A DNA stretch of 5,554 bases, from assembly GCA_002316215.1 (NCBI GenBank), contig DCDB01000019.1:1-5554 (forward strand). The letters are read 5' to 3'. Under the pieces are notes generated by a model. The model was not told where the DNA came from, ran no database searches, and saw nothing but the letters and a program-made list of their open reading frames with translations. Each line of letters opens with the position of its first letter. Position 1 is the first letter of the stretch. This document shows, piece by piece, positions 1 to 5,355 of the stretch. A program made the position numbers and the translations under genes. This DNA is from Lachnospiraceae bacterium UBA1066 (lineage in GTDB: Bacteria; Bacillota; Clostridia; Lachnospirales; Lachnospiraceae).

Positions 1-38
1 TGCGGTATATGCCAGGTATTGCAGTATATGCCAAGTAT
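1..38. repeat. Two-copy 19-bp imperfect tandem repeat at window edge
   Basis: Bases 1-19 (TGCGGTATATGCCAGGTAT) and 20-38 (TGCAGTATATGCCAAGTAT) match at 17 of 19 positions, and both differences are G-to-A. The array may continue upstream of the window, since the first copy starts at base 1. Its role is unknown. It could be the end of a longer short-sequence repeat, a set of protein binding sites or the 3' flank of an upstream gene. No gene call overlaps it. Confidence 0.75.
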
Positions 39-76
39 GTACCATGAATTGAAAAAATTCAACATCTTATGAAAAT

Positions 77-115
77 TCAATAATAAATTATCGCAAAACG
101 ATAAATAATTATTGA
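77..115. promoter_or_regulatory. Long inverted repeat, probable operator of the DUF2975 operon
   Basis: Arms 77-93 (TCAATAATAAATTATCG) and 99-115 (CGATAAATAATTATTGA) are complementary at 15 of 17 positions around a 5-bp spacer (CAAAA); the inner TTATCG/CGATAA half-sites are perfect. The right arm ends inside the -35 box of the promoter at 112-140, so a protein bound here would contact or block sigma factor. A smaller dyad, TTGAA-N4-TTCAA, lies just upstream at 49-62. The lack of a T-run and the position upstream of the inferred transcription start argue for a DNA-level site, not a terminator or RNA switch. The binding protein is unknown. The HTH regulator at 650-868 is a candidate by proximity only. 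Confidence 0.65.
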
Positions 116-140
116 TGGACGAATGAACTCGTGTTATAGT
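112..140 (+). promoter_or_regulatory. Sigma-A type promoter of the DUF2975-HTH-DUF4153 operon
   Basis: The -35 box TTGATG (112-117) and the -10 box TATAGT (135-140) are separated by exactly 17 bp and match consensus at 4/6 and 5/6 positions. Transcription would begin around 147, giving a leader of about 45 nt before the ATG at 192. The -35 box overlaps the right arm of the inverted repeat at 77-115. Confidence 0.7.
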
Positions 141-179
141 ACAAAAGGATCGAGAGATTTGTTTCAGAACAAGCTTCCC

Positions 180-186
180 GGAGGGG
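180..186 (+). promoter_or_regulatory. Ribosome binding site fixing the start at 192
   Basis: GGAGGGG at 180-186 lies 5-7 nt before the ATG at 192. It selects this start over the in-frame ATG at 123, which has no Shine-Dalgarno site and lies upstream of the inferred transcription start. Confidence 0.8.
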
Positions 187-191
187 CGCCT

Positions 192-638
192 ATGAAGGAT
201 AAACTGACCGTTTTTACAAAACATCTTCTTGATTTTATGTTCTTTGCAGGCATCCCGGTGACCTGCGCTGTTCCGTTTCTGACTTATGGCTACGGCGCAT
301 TTGCTCCTTCCTACAGGCGGTACATGGTAGTTTTTTCCGTGATTCTCATTTTAAGCGGGGTCATGGCGCTTCAGATTCTTTACGAGCTCAGAAGGGTCTT
401 TGCGACAGTGATTGCCGGAGACTGTTTTAAAAATGAAAACACGGTGAGCCTCTCCAAAATGGGAAGATCCTCTTTCGTGATTGCCGCAGTCTGGTGTGTG
501 CGGATTTTTCTCGACCCGACGCCTTCCGTCTTTATTATCATAGCCGTATTTATCATAGCCGGCCTCTTCTCAAAAGTCCTTTCACGCGTTTTCGGGAGGG
601 CGGTTGCCTACAAAATCGAAAATGACCTGACAATCTGA
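192..638 (+). CDS. DUF2975 family integral membrane protein (YoaS-like)
   Basis: A 148-residue membrane protein with four predicted transmembrane segments at about residues 12-35, 44-66, 92-108 and 110-127. Seen in the sequence: a hydrophilic stretch GDCFKNENTVSLSKMGR (about 76-92) between helices 2 and 3, and a C-terminus ending in ENDLTI. Both are familiar from the DUF2975 family, whose Bacillus subtilis member YoaS is encoded beside the HTH regulator YozG. The length is normal for the family. The start is ATG 192, because a strong GGAGG precedes it and the promoter lies between it and the ATG at 123. The stop codon overlaps the AAGGAGG of the HTH gene, so the two are probably translationally coupled. 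Molecular function is unknown. By inference it may sense a membrane signal or modulate the partner regulator. Confidence 0.8.
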   Translation: MKDKLTVFTKHLLDFMFFAGIPVTCAVPFLTYGYGAFAPSYRRYMVVFSVILILSGVMALQILYELRRVFATVIAGDCFKNENTVSLSKMGRSSFVIAAVWCVRIFLDPTPSVFIIIAVFIIAGLFSKVLSRVFGRAVAYKIENDLTI

Positions 639-644
639 AGGAGG
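638..644 (+). promoter_or_regulatory. Ribosome binding site of the HTH gene, overlapping the upstream stop
   Basis: AAGGAGG at 638-644 shares its first base with the TGA stop (636-638) of the DUF2975 gene and lies 5 nt before ATG 650. The overlap suggests coupled translation of the membrane protein and the regulator. Confidence 0.8.
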
Positions 645-649
645 CGGAG

Positions 650-868
650 ATGATCGTTATTAATCTGGATGTCTGTATGGCCCGGAAGAAAATCGGCCTG
701 ATGGATCTTGCGAAGAAAATCGACATTACGCCGGCCAATCTCTCAATCCTGAAAAACGGGAAGGCGAAAGCCATCCGGCTTTCCACGCTGGAGGCGCTCT
801 GCCGGGAACTTGACTGCCAGCCGGGAGATATCCTGGAATTCCGGCCGGATGACGGCGAGGCCGGATAA
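650..868 (+). CDS. YozG-like Cro/C1-type HTH transcriptional regulator
   Basis: A 72-residue protein that is almost entirely a single Cro/C1-type helix-turn-helix domain (HTH_26-like). The opening MIVINLDVCMARKK, the HTH core at about residues 18-37 (MDLAKKI, then ITPANLSILKNGKAKAIR) and the closing STLEALCRELDCQPGDILEF follow the YozG pattern closely. There is no ligand-binding or membrane domain. It should be a cytoplasmic DNA-binding protein, probably a dimer, controlling its own operon or nearby genes. It sits 11 nt after the DUF2975 gene and 47 nt before the DUF4153/DUF4173 gene, an arrangement known from other Firmicutes. A dyad that could serve as its operator lies at 77-115, but that link is inference. 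ATG 650 has an excellent ribosome binding site. An internal Met at residue 10 would cut off the conserved N-terminal strand. Confidence 0.9.
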   Translation: MIVINLDVCMARKKIGLMDLAKKIDITPANLSILKNGKAKAIRLSTLEALCRELDCQPGDILEFRPDDGEAG

Positions 869-885
869 ATCTTAGTAAATCTTAG
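866..885. repeat. Perfect 10-bp tandem repeat in the HTH to DUF4153 gap
   Basis: TAAATCTTAG occurs twice back to back (866-875 and 876-885) and is followed by a partial third copy, ATAAAT. The first copy contains the TAA stop of the HTH gene. No hairpin or promoter is visible in this 47-bp gap, so the three genes are probably co-transcribed. The repeat may be simple slippage. Confidence 0.7.
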
Positions 886-901
886 ATAAATCAACAGAAA
901 T

Positions 902-907
902 AAGGAG
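902..907 (+). promoter_or_regulatory. Ribosome binding site deciding ATG 916 over TTG 910
   Basis: AAGGAG at 902-907 is 8 nt from ATG 916 but only 2 nt from the in-frame TTG at 910. Normal spacing therefore supports ATG 916. Confidence 0.8.
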
Positions 908-915
908 AATTGAAA

Positions 916-2421
916 ATGGAAACATCTGCGAAATGCGGACGGTTCGCTCTTCTTGAACCGGCCTGCCTTGTTTACGCCCTTTTTTACACCTTCTGCCTTT
1001 ATGAAAATCCTTCCGGCATCACTTTCTTCTTTTTGTGCGCCGGAACACTGCTTCTGACCCATTTGACTGCGGAGGGAAAACAGGCGGAAAAATCCGGACA
1101 AAAATCAGAGATCTATAAAAAAGCAGAGCCCTGTGAAAAAGTAGAGTATCGTGAAAAAATTGTCGGGAGGAGCGGGATATTTTATCCCGTGGCAATGCTG
1201 CTCCTCGGAGTCTCCACATTTATGACGGATTCATCGCCGGTTATAGCCCTGAACCATGCAGCAGAAGCCGTCCTTCTTATTTTTTATCTCATCCGTCTGA
1301 ATATGGATGACGGATCGATGGAAATCGGAGACTATCTTACAGCGCTCATCAAAGCTCTTTTCGGAAGCCTGCTGCTTTTATTTGCACCTTTTCAGGATGC
1401 GGCAGGATATTTTGAAGAGAGGAAGGGCAATGCTTCCGGAAAAAAGGGCTTGTTCCGGCCGATTCTTGCGGGCCTTCTGATTGCCGTTCCACTTCTTGCG
1501 GTAATTACGGCGCTGCTTTCTTCGGCGGATCGTATTTTTGCTGTGATGCTGGAGAACACGTTCGGGAAAATGACGCTTCCCGAAAACCTGCCCTTTATAG
1601 CGGTGATGGCAGTCTTTGCCTTTTTCGCTTCCTACTGCGGAATTTCTTATTTCAGGAAAGAAATGTTCCGTGAAACGGGGAACCGTCAGCCGGATCAGAA
1701 GAAGAACCCGGTAGCGGCAATAACTTTTACAGGTCTTATTCTGATTGTATATTTCATTTTCATCGGGATCCAGGCAGCGTTCCTGATTGCCGGAAATGGT
1801 ATCCTGCCGGAAGGGACAACCTATGCAGAGTATGTTCACCAGGGCTTTTACCAGCTTCTTGCCGTCAGCATAATCAATTTGGTTCTGGTGATGGTCTGCG
1901 AAGCGGTTTTCCAAAGATGCCGTCTCTTAAGCGGTCTTCTTGCAGGAATCAGTGTCTCTACTTACTGTATGATGGCCGTAAGTGCCGGACGCATGATCCT
2001 TTACATCAGGGCCTATGACCTGACGTTCCTGCGTCTTTTTGTGCTTTTTGTGCTGCTTGTCCTCTCTTTTTTAATGGCCGGCGTGATGATCAAGGTCTTT
2101 CGGCCGGATTTCCGGTTTTTCCGTTACAGCCTGTTCCTGACGGTTTCAATGTATCTTGTTTTTTCATTTGCCCGGCCGGACGCCTGGATCGCGGAATACA
2201 ATCTTTCGGCGGGAAATGAAGATTATTTTTACTACGGTACGCTGTCGGCGGACGCGGCGCCTGTGTTTTTTAAAAACGTGTCCTTTATGTCCGATCCGGA
2301 CCGGCGCAGCGCATATACGTCAGCCCTTGCGGAATCCCTGCGCACAAAAAATCCGGGAGACTTCCGCACGTTTAACATTTCCCGTGCGGAAGCTTCCGGA
2401 TTGCTGAAACTTAATAGGTGA
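916..2421 (+). CDS. DUF4153/DUF4173 family polytopic membrane protein
   Basis: A 501-residue membrane protein with about 11-12 predicted helices between residues 12 and 419 and a soluble C-terminal tail (about 420-501). Motifs that recall the DUF4153/DUF4173 group are LSSADRIF (201-208), TYAEYVHQGFYQLLAV (302-317), RMILYIRAYDLTFLRL (359-374) and RPDAWIAEYNL (420-430). The reaction or transported substrate, if any, is unknown. A lysine/glutamate-rich loop (about 53-83), probably cytoplasmic, follows helix 2 and is partly built from imperfect 6-residue repeats. The gene is third in the operon with the DUF2975 protein and the YozG-like regulator, and proteins of this family are often neighbours of that pair. 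ATG 916 is chosen because AAGGAG at 902-907 is correctly spaced from it. The gene appears intact and is followed by a hairpin at 2442-2463. Confidence 0.8.
   Translation: METSAKCGRFALLEPACLVYALFYTFCLYENPSGITFFFLCAGTLLLTHLTAEGKQAEKSGQKSEIYKKAEPCEKVEYREKIVGRSGIFYPVAMLLLGVSTFMTDSSPVIALNHAAEAVLLIFYLIRLNMDDGSMEIGDYLTALIKALFGSLLLLFAPFQDAAGYFEERKGNASGKKGLFRPILAGLLIAVPLLAVITALLSSADRIFAVMLENTFGKMTLPENLPFIAVMAVFAFFASYCGISYFRKEMFRETGNRQPDQKKNPVAAITFTGLILIVYFIFIGIQAAFLIAGNGILPEGTTYAEYVHQGFYQLLAVSIINLVLVMVCEAVFQRCRLLSGLLAGISVSTYCMMAVSAGRMILYIRAYDLTFLRLFVLFVLLVLSFLMAGVMIKVFRPDFRFFRYSLFLTVSMYLVFSFARPDAWIAEYNLSAGNEDYFYYGTLSADAAPVFFKNVSFMSDPDRRSAYTSALAESLRTKNPGDFRTFNISRAEASGLLKLNR
1113..1166 (+). repeat. Imperfect 18-bp tandem repeats inside the DUF4153 gene
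   Basis: Three adjacent 18-bp units (1113-1130, 1131-1148, 1149-1166) share a central AAAAA block. Units 1 and 2 agree at 13 of 18 positions, and unit 3 is more diverged. They encode hexapeptides of the type IYKKAE / PCEKVE / YREKIV (the codon frame is offset from the unit start) in the charged loop after helix 2. This looks like local expansion of a linker. Confidence 0.5.
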
Positions 2422-2441
2422 AACCGAAACTTTTATGTTAA

Positions 2442-2463
2442 GGTTCCGGCTGAAGCCGGAACC
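2442..2463. terminator. Hairpin between convergent genes, probable bidirectional terminator
   Basis: GGTTCCGGC (2442-2450) and GCCGGAACC (2455-2463) form a perfect 9-bp, GC-rich stem around a TGAA loop. It lies 20 bp after the DUF4153/DUF4173 stop and 31 bp after the stop of the minus-strand protease. Neither side has a strong U-tract (GTTATAC on the plus strand, TTAACAT on the minus strand). Termination is therefore likely from position and stem, though intrinsic efficiency may be modest. Confidence 0.6.
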
Positions 2464-2494
2464 GTTATACAGAACAGAGCATTTGCAGTAATTG

Positions 2495-3925
2495 TTATCT
2501 GCTGTTTGTGGCACTGCCGGCGGAAGTCGACTGGACATCGGACTTGCTGCCGAAGGTGACATTCAGGGTCTGCGTGGTGTAGCTGCTGCCGGAGCTCTGG
2601 CCGTTCCCGGAACCCTGGCCGTTCCCGAAGGAACCCTGGCTTCCTGAAGAGGATGTCCGGCTGACGGTGACGGTAGCTGTGTCGCCGCTTGAATAATTGG
2701 CAAGAGCACTTGTTAAGTCATCGACGGAGGAAACAGTGGTACTGCCTACGGCTGTTATAATATCTCCCTGCTGGATCCCGGCATTTGCCGCTGCAGACCC
2801 CGCTGTTACAGATTTTACATAAACCCCTTCCGGGATTCCGTAGTATGTAGAATACTCGCTTGTAATTGTTGCGCAGCTGATGCCGAGATAAGCGCCGTTT
2901 CCGTTTGTAGTGCCTGAAGATGAAGATGAGGAAGTGCTGCTTGATGAAGTGCCGTTTTCAAGGCTTTCCAGGATCGGAAGAGCGGAAGAAATCGGGATGG
3001 AGTAGCCCATGCCTTCAACTTCTGTGTCGGCGTATTTGGCTGAATTGATGCCTATAAGCTCACCCTTCATGTTAAGCAGGGCGCCGCCGGAGTTGCCGGG
3101 ATTGATAGCGGCATCTGTCTGGATCAGGCCGTCAGAAGTACCTTCTGTGCTTCCGTCGGAAGAGGTCAGCGTGCGATGCAGGGCGCTTACGACGCCGGTG
3201 GAAACTGACTGGCCGTAGCCTAAAGCATTGCCGATGGCGACAACCTGTTCTCCTACAACGAGGTCATCGGAGCTTCCGATGCTGATGACTTTTATCTGGG
3301 ACAGCGTATCGGAACTTAAAGCTGACTTTTCTACGGCGATAACAGCAAGATCGGCGCTTTCATCCGAGCCCTTGACCGTAGCCGAAGCTGCGGTATCATC
3401 GACAAAAGCGACGGAAAGCGTAGTGGCGTCGGCAATTACGTGCTCGTTTGTCGCAATCAGGATTTCCGTGTCGGTTTCACCGATGATGACGCCTGTGCCC
3501 ATGCTGACCGATTCGGCTGTCTGGCCCTGGCTGCTGCCGTTTCCGCTGCTGCCGAAGCCGTTCCCGCCGAAATAGTTCTGGACATTTTCAACGGATGTGT
3601 TTGTAATGGCGACCATGGCCGGCATGGAGTTTGCCGCGACCTGCGTTACGGTAAGATCCCCGCTGGTATCCGTACTTTCTGTTGAAGCGGAATCGTTGGC
3701 ATCTTTTGTAGATCCGATGCTGGACGATGAAGAGGATGAAGATGAAGCTGTGCCGGACGTGCTTTCTGTGGTTCCGGTTGTTTGCGCTGCGGTCTGGACG
3801 ACCGTGTTTTCGGTACTCTTAGCCGTCAGCATACTGACGGATGTAAAAACTCCGGACGATACCAGCCCGAAAATGACAGCGAATCCGGTGCAGAGCCCGA
3901 TCTTTTTCCAAATCTTGTTTTTCAT
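2495..3925 (-). CDS. Membrane-anchored HtrA/DegP-family serine protease with PDZ domain
   Basis: A 476-residue trypsin-like (S1C) protease of envelope protein quality control, acting outside the membrane. A basic N-terminus and hydrophobic segment (about 9-33) form a signal anchor. A Ser/Thr-rich spacer (about 40-90, with nine serines in a row at 61-69) leads to the protease domain (about 92-323). The triad is intact: His162 in TNEHVIADA, Asp192 in SADLAVI and Ser279 in NPGNSGGALLN. GMGYSIPI (306-313) follows in the position of the usual GxGFAIP. A poly-serine linker (326-337) joins one PDZ domain (about 345-460), whose last beta-hairpin carries a Gly/Ser/Gln-rich insertion (about 425-449). 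The start is ATG 3925, since AAGGAGG lies 7 nt upstream; the longer reading from 3997 has no such site. It is convergent with the DUF4153/DUF4173 gene and divergent from the lipoprotein gene. No clear promoter was found for it. Confidence 0.95.
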   Translation of the reverse strand: MKNKIWKKIGLCTGFAVIFGLVSSGVFTSVSMLTAKSTENTVVQTAAQTTGTTESTSGTASSSSSSSSSIGSTKDANDSASTESTDTSGDLTVTQVAANSMPAMVAITNTSVENVQNYFGGNGFGSSGNGSSQGQTAESVSMGTGVIIGETDTEILIATNEHVIADATTLSVAFVDDTAASATVKGSDESADLAVIAVEKSALSSDTLSQIKVISIGSSDDLVVGEQVVAIGNALGYGQSVSTGVVSALHRTLTSSDGSTEGTSDGLIQTDAAINPGNSGGALLNMKGELIGINSAKYADTEVEGMGYSIPISSALPILESLENGTSSSSTSSSSSSGTTNGNGAYLGISCATITSEYSTYYGIPEGVYVKSVTAGSAAANAGIQQGDIITAVGSTTVSSVDDLTSALANYSSGDTATVTVSRTSSSGSQGSFGNGQGSGNGQSSGSSYTTQTLNVTFGSKSDVQSTSAGSATNSR

Positions 3926-3932
3926 AGTGAAG

Positions 3933-3939
3933 CCTCCTT
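3933..3939 (-). promoter_or_regulatory. Ribosome binding site of the HtrA-like protease
   Basis: On the minus strand AAGGAGG (3939-3933) lies 7 nt before ATG 3925. This fixes the start and removes 24 residues from the longest open frame. Confidence 0.85.
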
Positions 3940-4168
3940 GACGTATATTAAGTCTGCCCTGGCGGGAAAACTCTTTGTTTATCTTGTATGGCTTCATTTT
4001 CCTAAAAAAATATGATGAATCTGTGTTCTGAATTTGAGGTGATTGTGAAAATAAAAAAATGAAACTGTGAACGGGAACTTAAGGAAAATTGGTTCTTAAA
4101 GAAGACTGAGCCGGAAGGATAGGAGTCTGTCCCACCGGCAGGGCGGGAGCATTTCATATGCAGGGCGC
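3940..4168. other. Divergent intergenic region between protease and lipoprotein genes
   Basis: This AT-rich stretch lies between the protease ribosome binding site and the lipoprotein promoter. It should hold the protease promoter, but no -35/-10 pair with good match and spacing was found on the minus strand. CTTAA-type sequences recur: CTTAAG at 4078-4083, CTTAAA at 4095-4100 and CTTAAG again at 4176-4181, the last inside the lipoprotein promoter spacer. The first two form a loose dyad (TTAAG at 4079-4083, CTTAA at 4095-4099). Short complementary segments (GCCGG 4110-4114 with CCGGC 4135-4139, or AGACT 4103-4107 with AGTCT 4124-4128) allow only weak, mutually exclusive stems. No gene is supported here. 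Confidence 0.5.
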
Positions 4169-4197
4169 TTGATTTCTTAAGCGGCGACAGGTATATT
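4169..4197 (+). promoter_or_regulatory. Sigma-A type promoter directly abutting the lipoprotein start codon
   Basis: The -35 box TTGATT (4169-4174) and the -10 box TATATT (4192-4197) are separated by exactly 17 bp and match consensus at 4/6 and 5/6 positions. The last base of the -10 box is 7 nt from the A of ATG 4204, the usual distance to a transcription start. The mRNA may therefore begin at or within a few bases of the start codon. A CTTAAG palindrome (4176-4181) lies in the spacer. Confidence 0.65.
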
Positions 4198-4203
4198 AAA
4201 GAG

Positions 4204-5310
4204 ATGGACAGCAAAAGAGACAGTAAGAAGCGCCGGATCTTCCGGCTTATATCCATAACGTTCCTCTGCCTTATTCTTATGTGCGGCTGCGGAACTTTTC
4301 AGGATTTTATCGATGCGGCGCTGAACGAATCGAATCAGTACGACGACTACGGGAACCGCACGGACAGCTTAGAGCCTGCAGAAGCTTCGTCAGCATCCTC
4401 CGGAATGTCTGCTTCTTCTGCCTCATCAGGATCTTCTTCGCCGGAAGAGCCTTCTGCGCAGCCGGAAATGCCGGTCGCGGCAGGCTTAGCGGCGGACGGA
4501 ACTTACCCCGACGGCATTATGAAGGTTCACTATATTGACGTAGGGCAGGGCGACGCGACGCTTGTTACCTGCGAAGGGCACGCGATGCTGATTGACGGAG
4601 GCACGCAGGAGGCCGGGGCGGCTGTGCGCAGTTATATAGATTCCCTGGGAATTACGAAGCTTGACTATGTCATTGCGACACATCCGGACGCTGACCATAT
4701 CGGAGGGCTTCCGGAGACGCTGGGGAAATATCAGGTCGGTATGGTGATGATGCCGGATGTCCCTTCGGACAAGTATACGTATAAGCTTCTCTACGACGCC
4801 GTTTCGTCAAAAGGCCTTGTGCCTGTGCGCCCGCATGTCGGAGACAATTATGCCCTGGGGAATGCTCTGGTGACAGTGACGGCGCCGGCGGATTCGGTTT
4901 ACGAGAATACGAATAATTATTCCGTCGGGCTGATGATTCAGTTCGGCGACCGGCGTTTCCTTTTTATCGGCGATGCCGAATGGCCGTCGATACAGGAAAT
5001 GATGAATGGAACCGTGGATCTTAAGTGCGATGTCTATAAATGCGGCCATCACGGCAGCGATACTTCGACCTATGATTCTTTCCTGAAAATGCTTTTGCCT
5101 GAGTATGCCGTTATTTCCTGCGGAAAGGGCAATCCGTTCGGACATCCCCACGGAAAGGTGCTGGGATATCTGAAGAGCTGCGGCGTACAGGTGTTCCGGA
5201 CAGATGAACAGGGCACGATTGTTGCGAAGACGGACGGTACGGATATCATATGGAATGTTCAGCCCTCTGTTACATGGGCAGCCGGAAGTTTTGAAAACAG
5301 CAGGGAATGA
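4204..5310 (+). CDS. Lipoprotein with ComEC-like metallo-beta-lactamase domain
   Basis: A 368-residue protein resembling the detached C-terminal hydrolase domain of the competence protein ComEC/Rec2. Residues 1-29 are a lipoprotein-type signal: basic start, hydrophobic core, then LMCGCG with Cys29 the likely lipidated residue (a loose lipobox). A Ser/Ala/Glu/Pro-rich spacer (about 55-95) leads to the metallo-beta-lactamase fold (about 105-350). Visible motifs are YIDVGQGDA (110-118), MLIDGG (128-133), the metal-binding ATHPDADHIGG (158-168; His160, Asp162, Asp164, His165), NNYSVGL (237-243), FIGDAEW (254-260, Asp257), CGHHGSDTS (280-288) and GHPHGKVL (313-320). HxDxDH in place of HxHxDH is usual for ComEC-type domains. 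It should be metal-dependent and extracytoplasmic. The substrate is unknown; nucleic acid or another phosphoester is possible. It has no ComEC channel domain, so a DNA-uptake role is not implied. ATG 4204 lacks a Shine-Dalgarno site and may be leaderless. Confidence 0.88.
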   Translation: MDSKRDSKKRRIFRLISITFLCLILMCGCGTFQDFIDAALNESNQYDDYGNRTDSLEPAEASSASSGMSASSASSGSSSPEEPSAQPEMPVAAGLAADGTYPDGIMKVHYIDVGQGDATLVTCEGHAMLIDGGTQEAGAAVRSYIDSLGITKLDYVIATHPDADHIGGLPETLGKYQVGMVMMPDVPSDKYTYKLLYDAVSSKGLVPVRPHVGDNYALGNALVTVTAPADSVYENTNNYSVGLMIQFGDRRFLFIGDAEWPSIQEMMNGTVDLKCDVYKCGHHGSDTSTYDSFLKMLLPEYAVISCGKGNPFGHPHGKVLGYLKSCGVQVFRTDEQGTIVAKTDGTDIIWNVQPSVTWAAGSFENSRE

Positions 5311-5343
5311 CGCTGCGGCATAGGCACAGGACAAATCCTTAAG

Positions 5344-5349
5344 AGGAGG
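5344..5349 (+). promoter_or_regulatory. Ribosome binding site of the 3' partial gene
   Basis: AGGAGG at 5344-5349 lies 6 nt before ATG 5356, a strong and well-spaced site that supports the truncated reading frame. Confidence 0.8.
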
Positions 5350-5355
5350 GTGAAA

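Noticed and set aside
123..191. In-frame upstream ATG at 123 extending the DUF2975 protein by 23 residues
   Set aside because: It has no ribosome binding site, lies upstream of the inferred transcription start near 147, and the added residues are hydrophilic and unlike the family N-terminus. ATG 192 has GGAGGGG.
910..915. TTG at 910 as the start of the DUF4153/DUF4173 gene
   Set aside because: It is only 2 nt from AAGGAG; ATG 916 has normal 8-nt spacing.
553..1101. 182-codon minus-strand open frame
   Set aside because: It lies antisense to three well-supported genes, is rich in Arg/Ser/Phe as expected of a shadow frame, and matches no recognisable family.
3228..3941. Several plus-strand open frames opposite the HtrA gene
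   Set aside because: These are shadows of the serine-, alanine- and glycine-rich coding strand of an unambiguous protease; they have no domain features.
3926..3997. Longer HtrA start at 3997 on the minus strand
   Set aside because: The AAGGAGG at 3939-3933 points to ATG 3925, and the extra 24 residues would place a non-signal sequence before the membrane anchor.
4101..4150. GC-rich patch with short complementary segments, considered as a riboswitch or leader hairpin
   Set aside because: Only 5-bp, mutually exclusive stems form. No known riboswitch core is recognisable, and the patch lies upstream of the best promoter, so it would not be in the transcript.
4002..4256. 84-codon minus-strand open frame in the divergent intergenic region
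   Set aside because: It overlaps the lipoprotein start and promoter and its product resembles no family. It is most likely chance in AT-rich DNA.
4807..5334. 175-codon minus-strand open frame
   Set aside because: It is antisense to the metallo-beta-lactamase domain with all its motifs, so it is a shadow frame.
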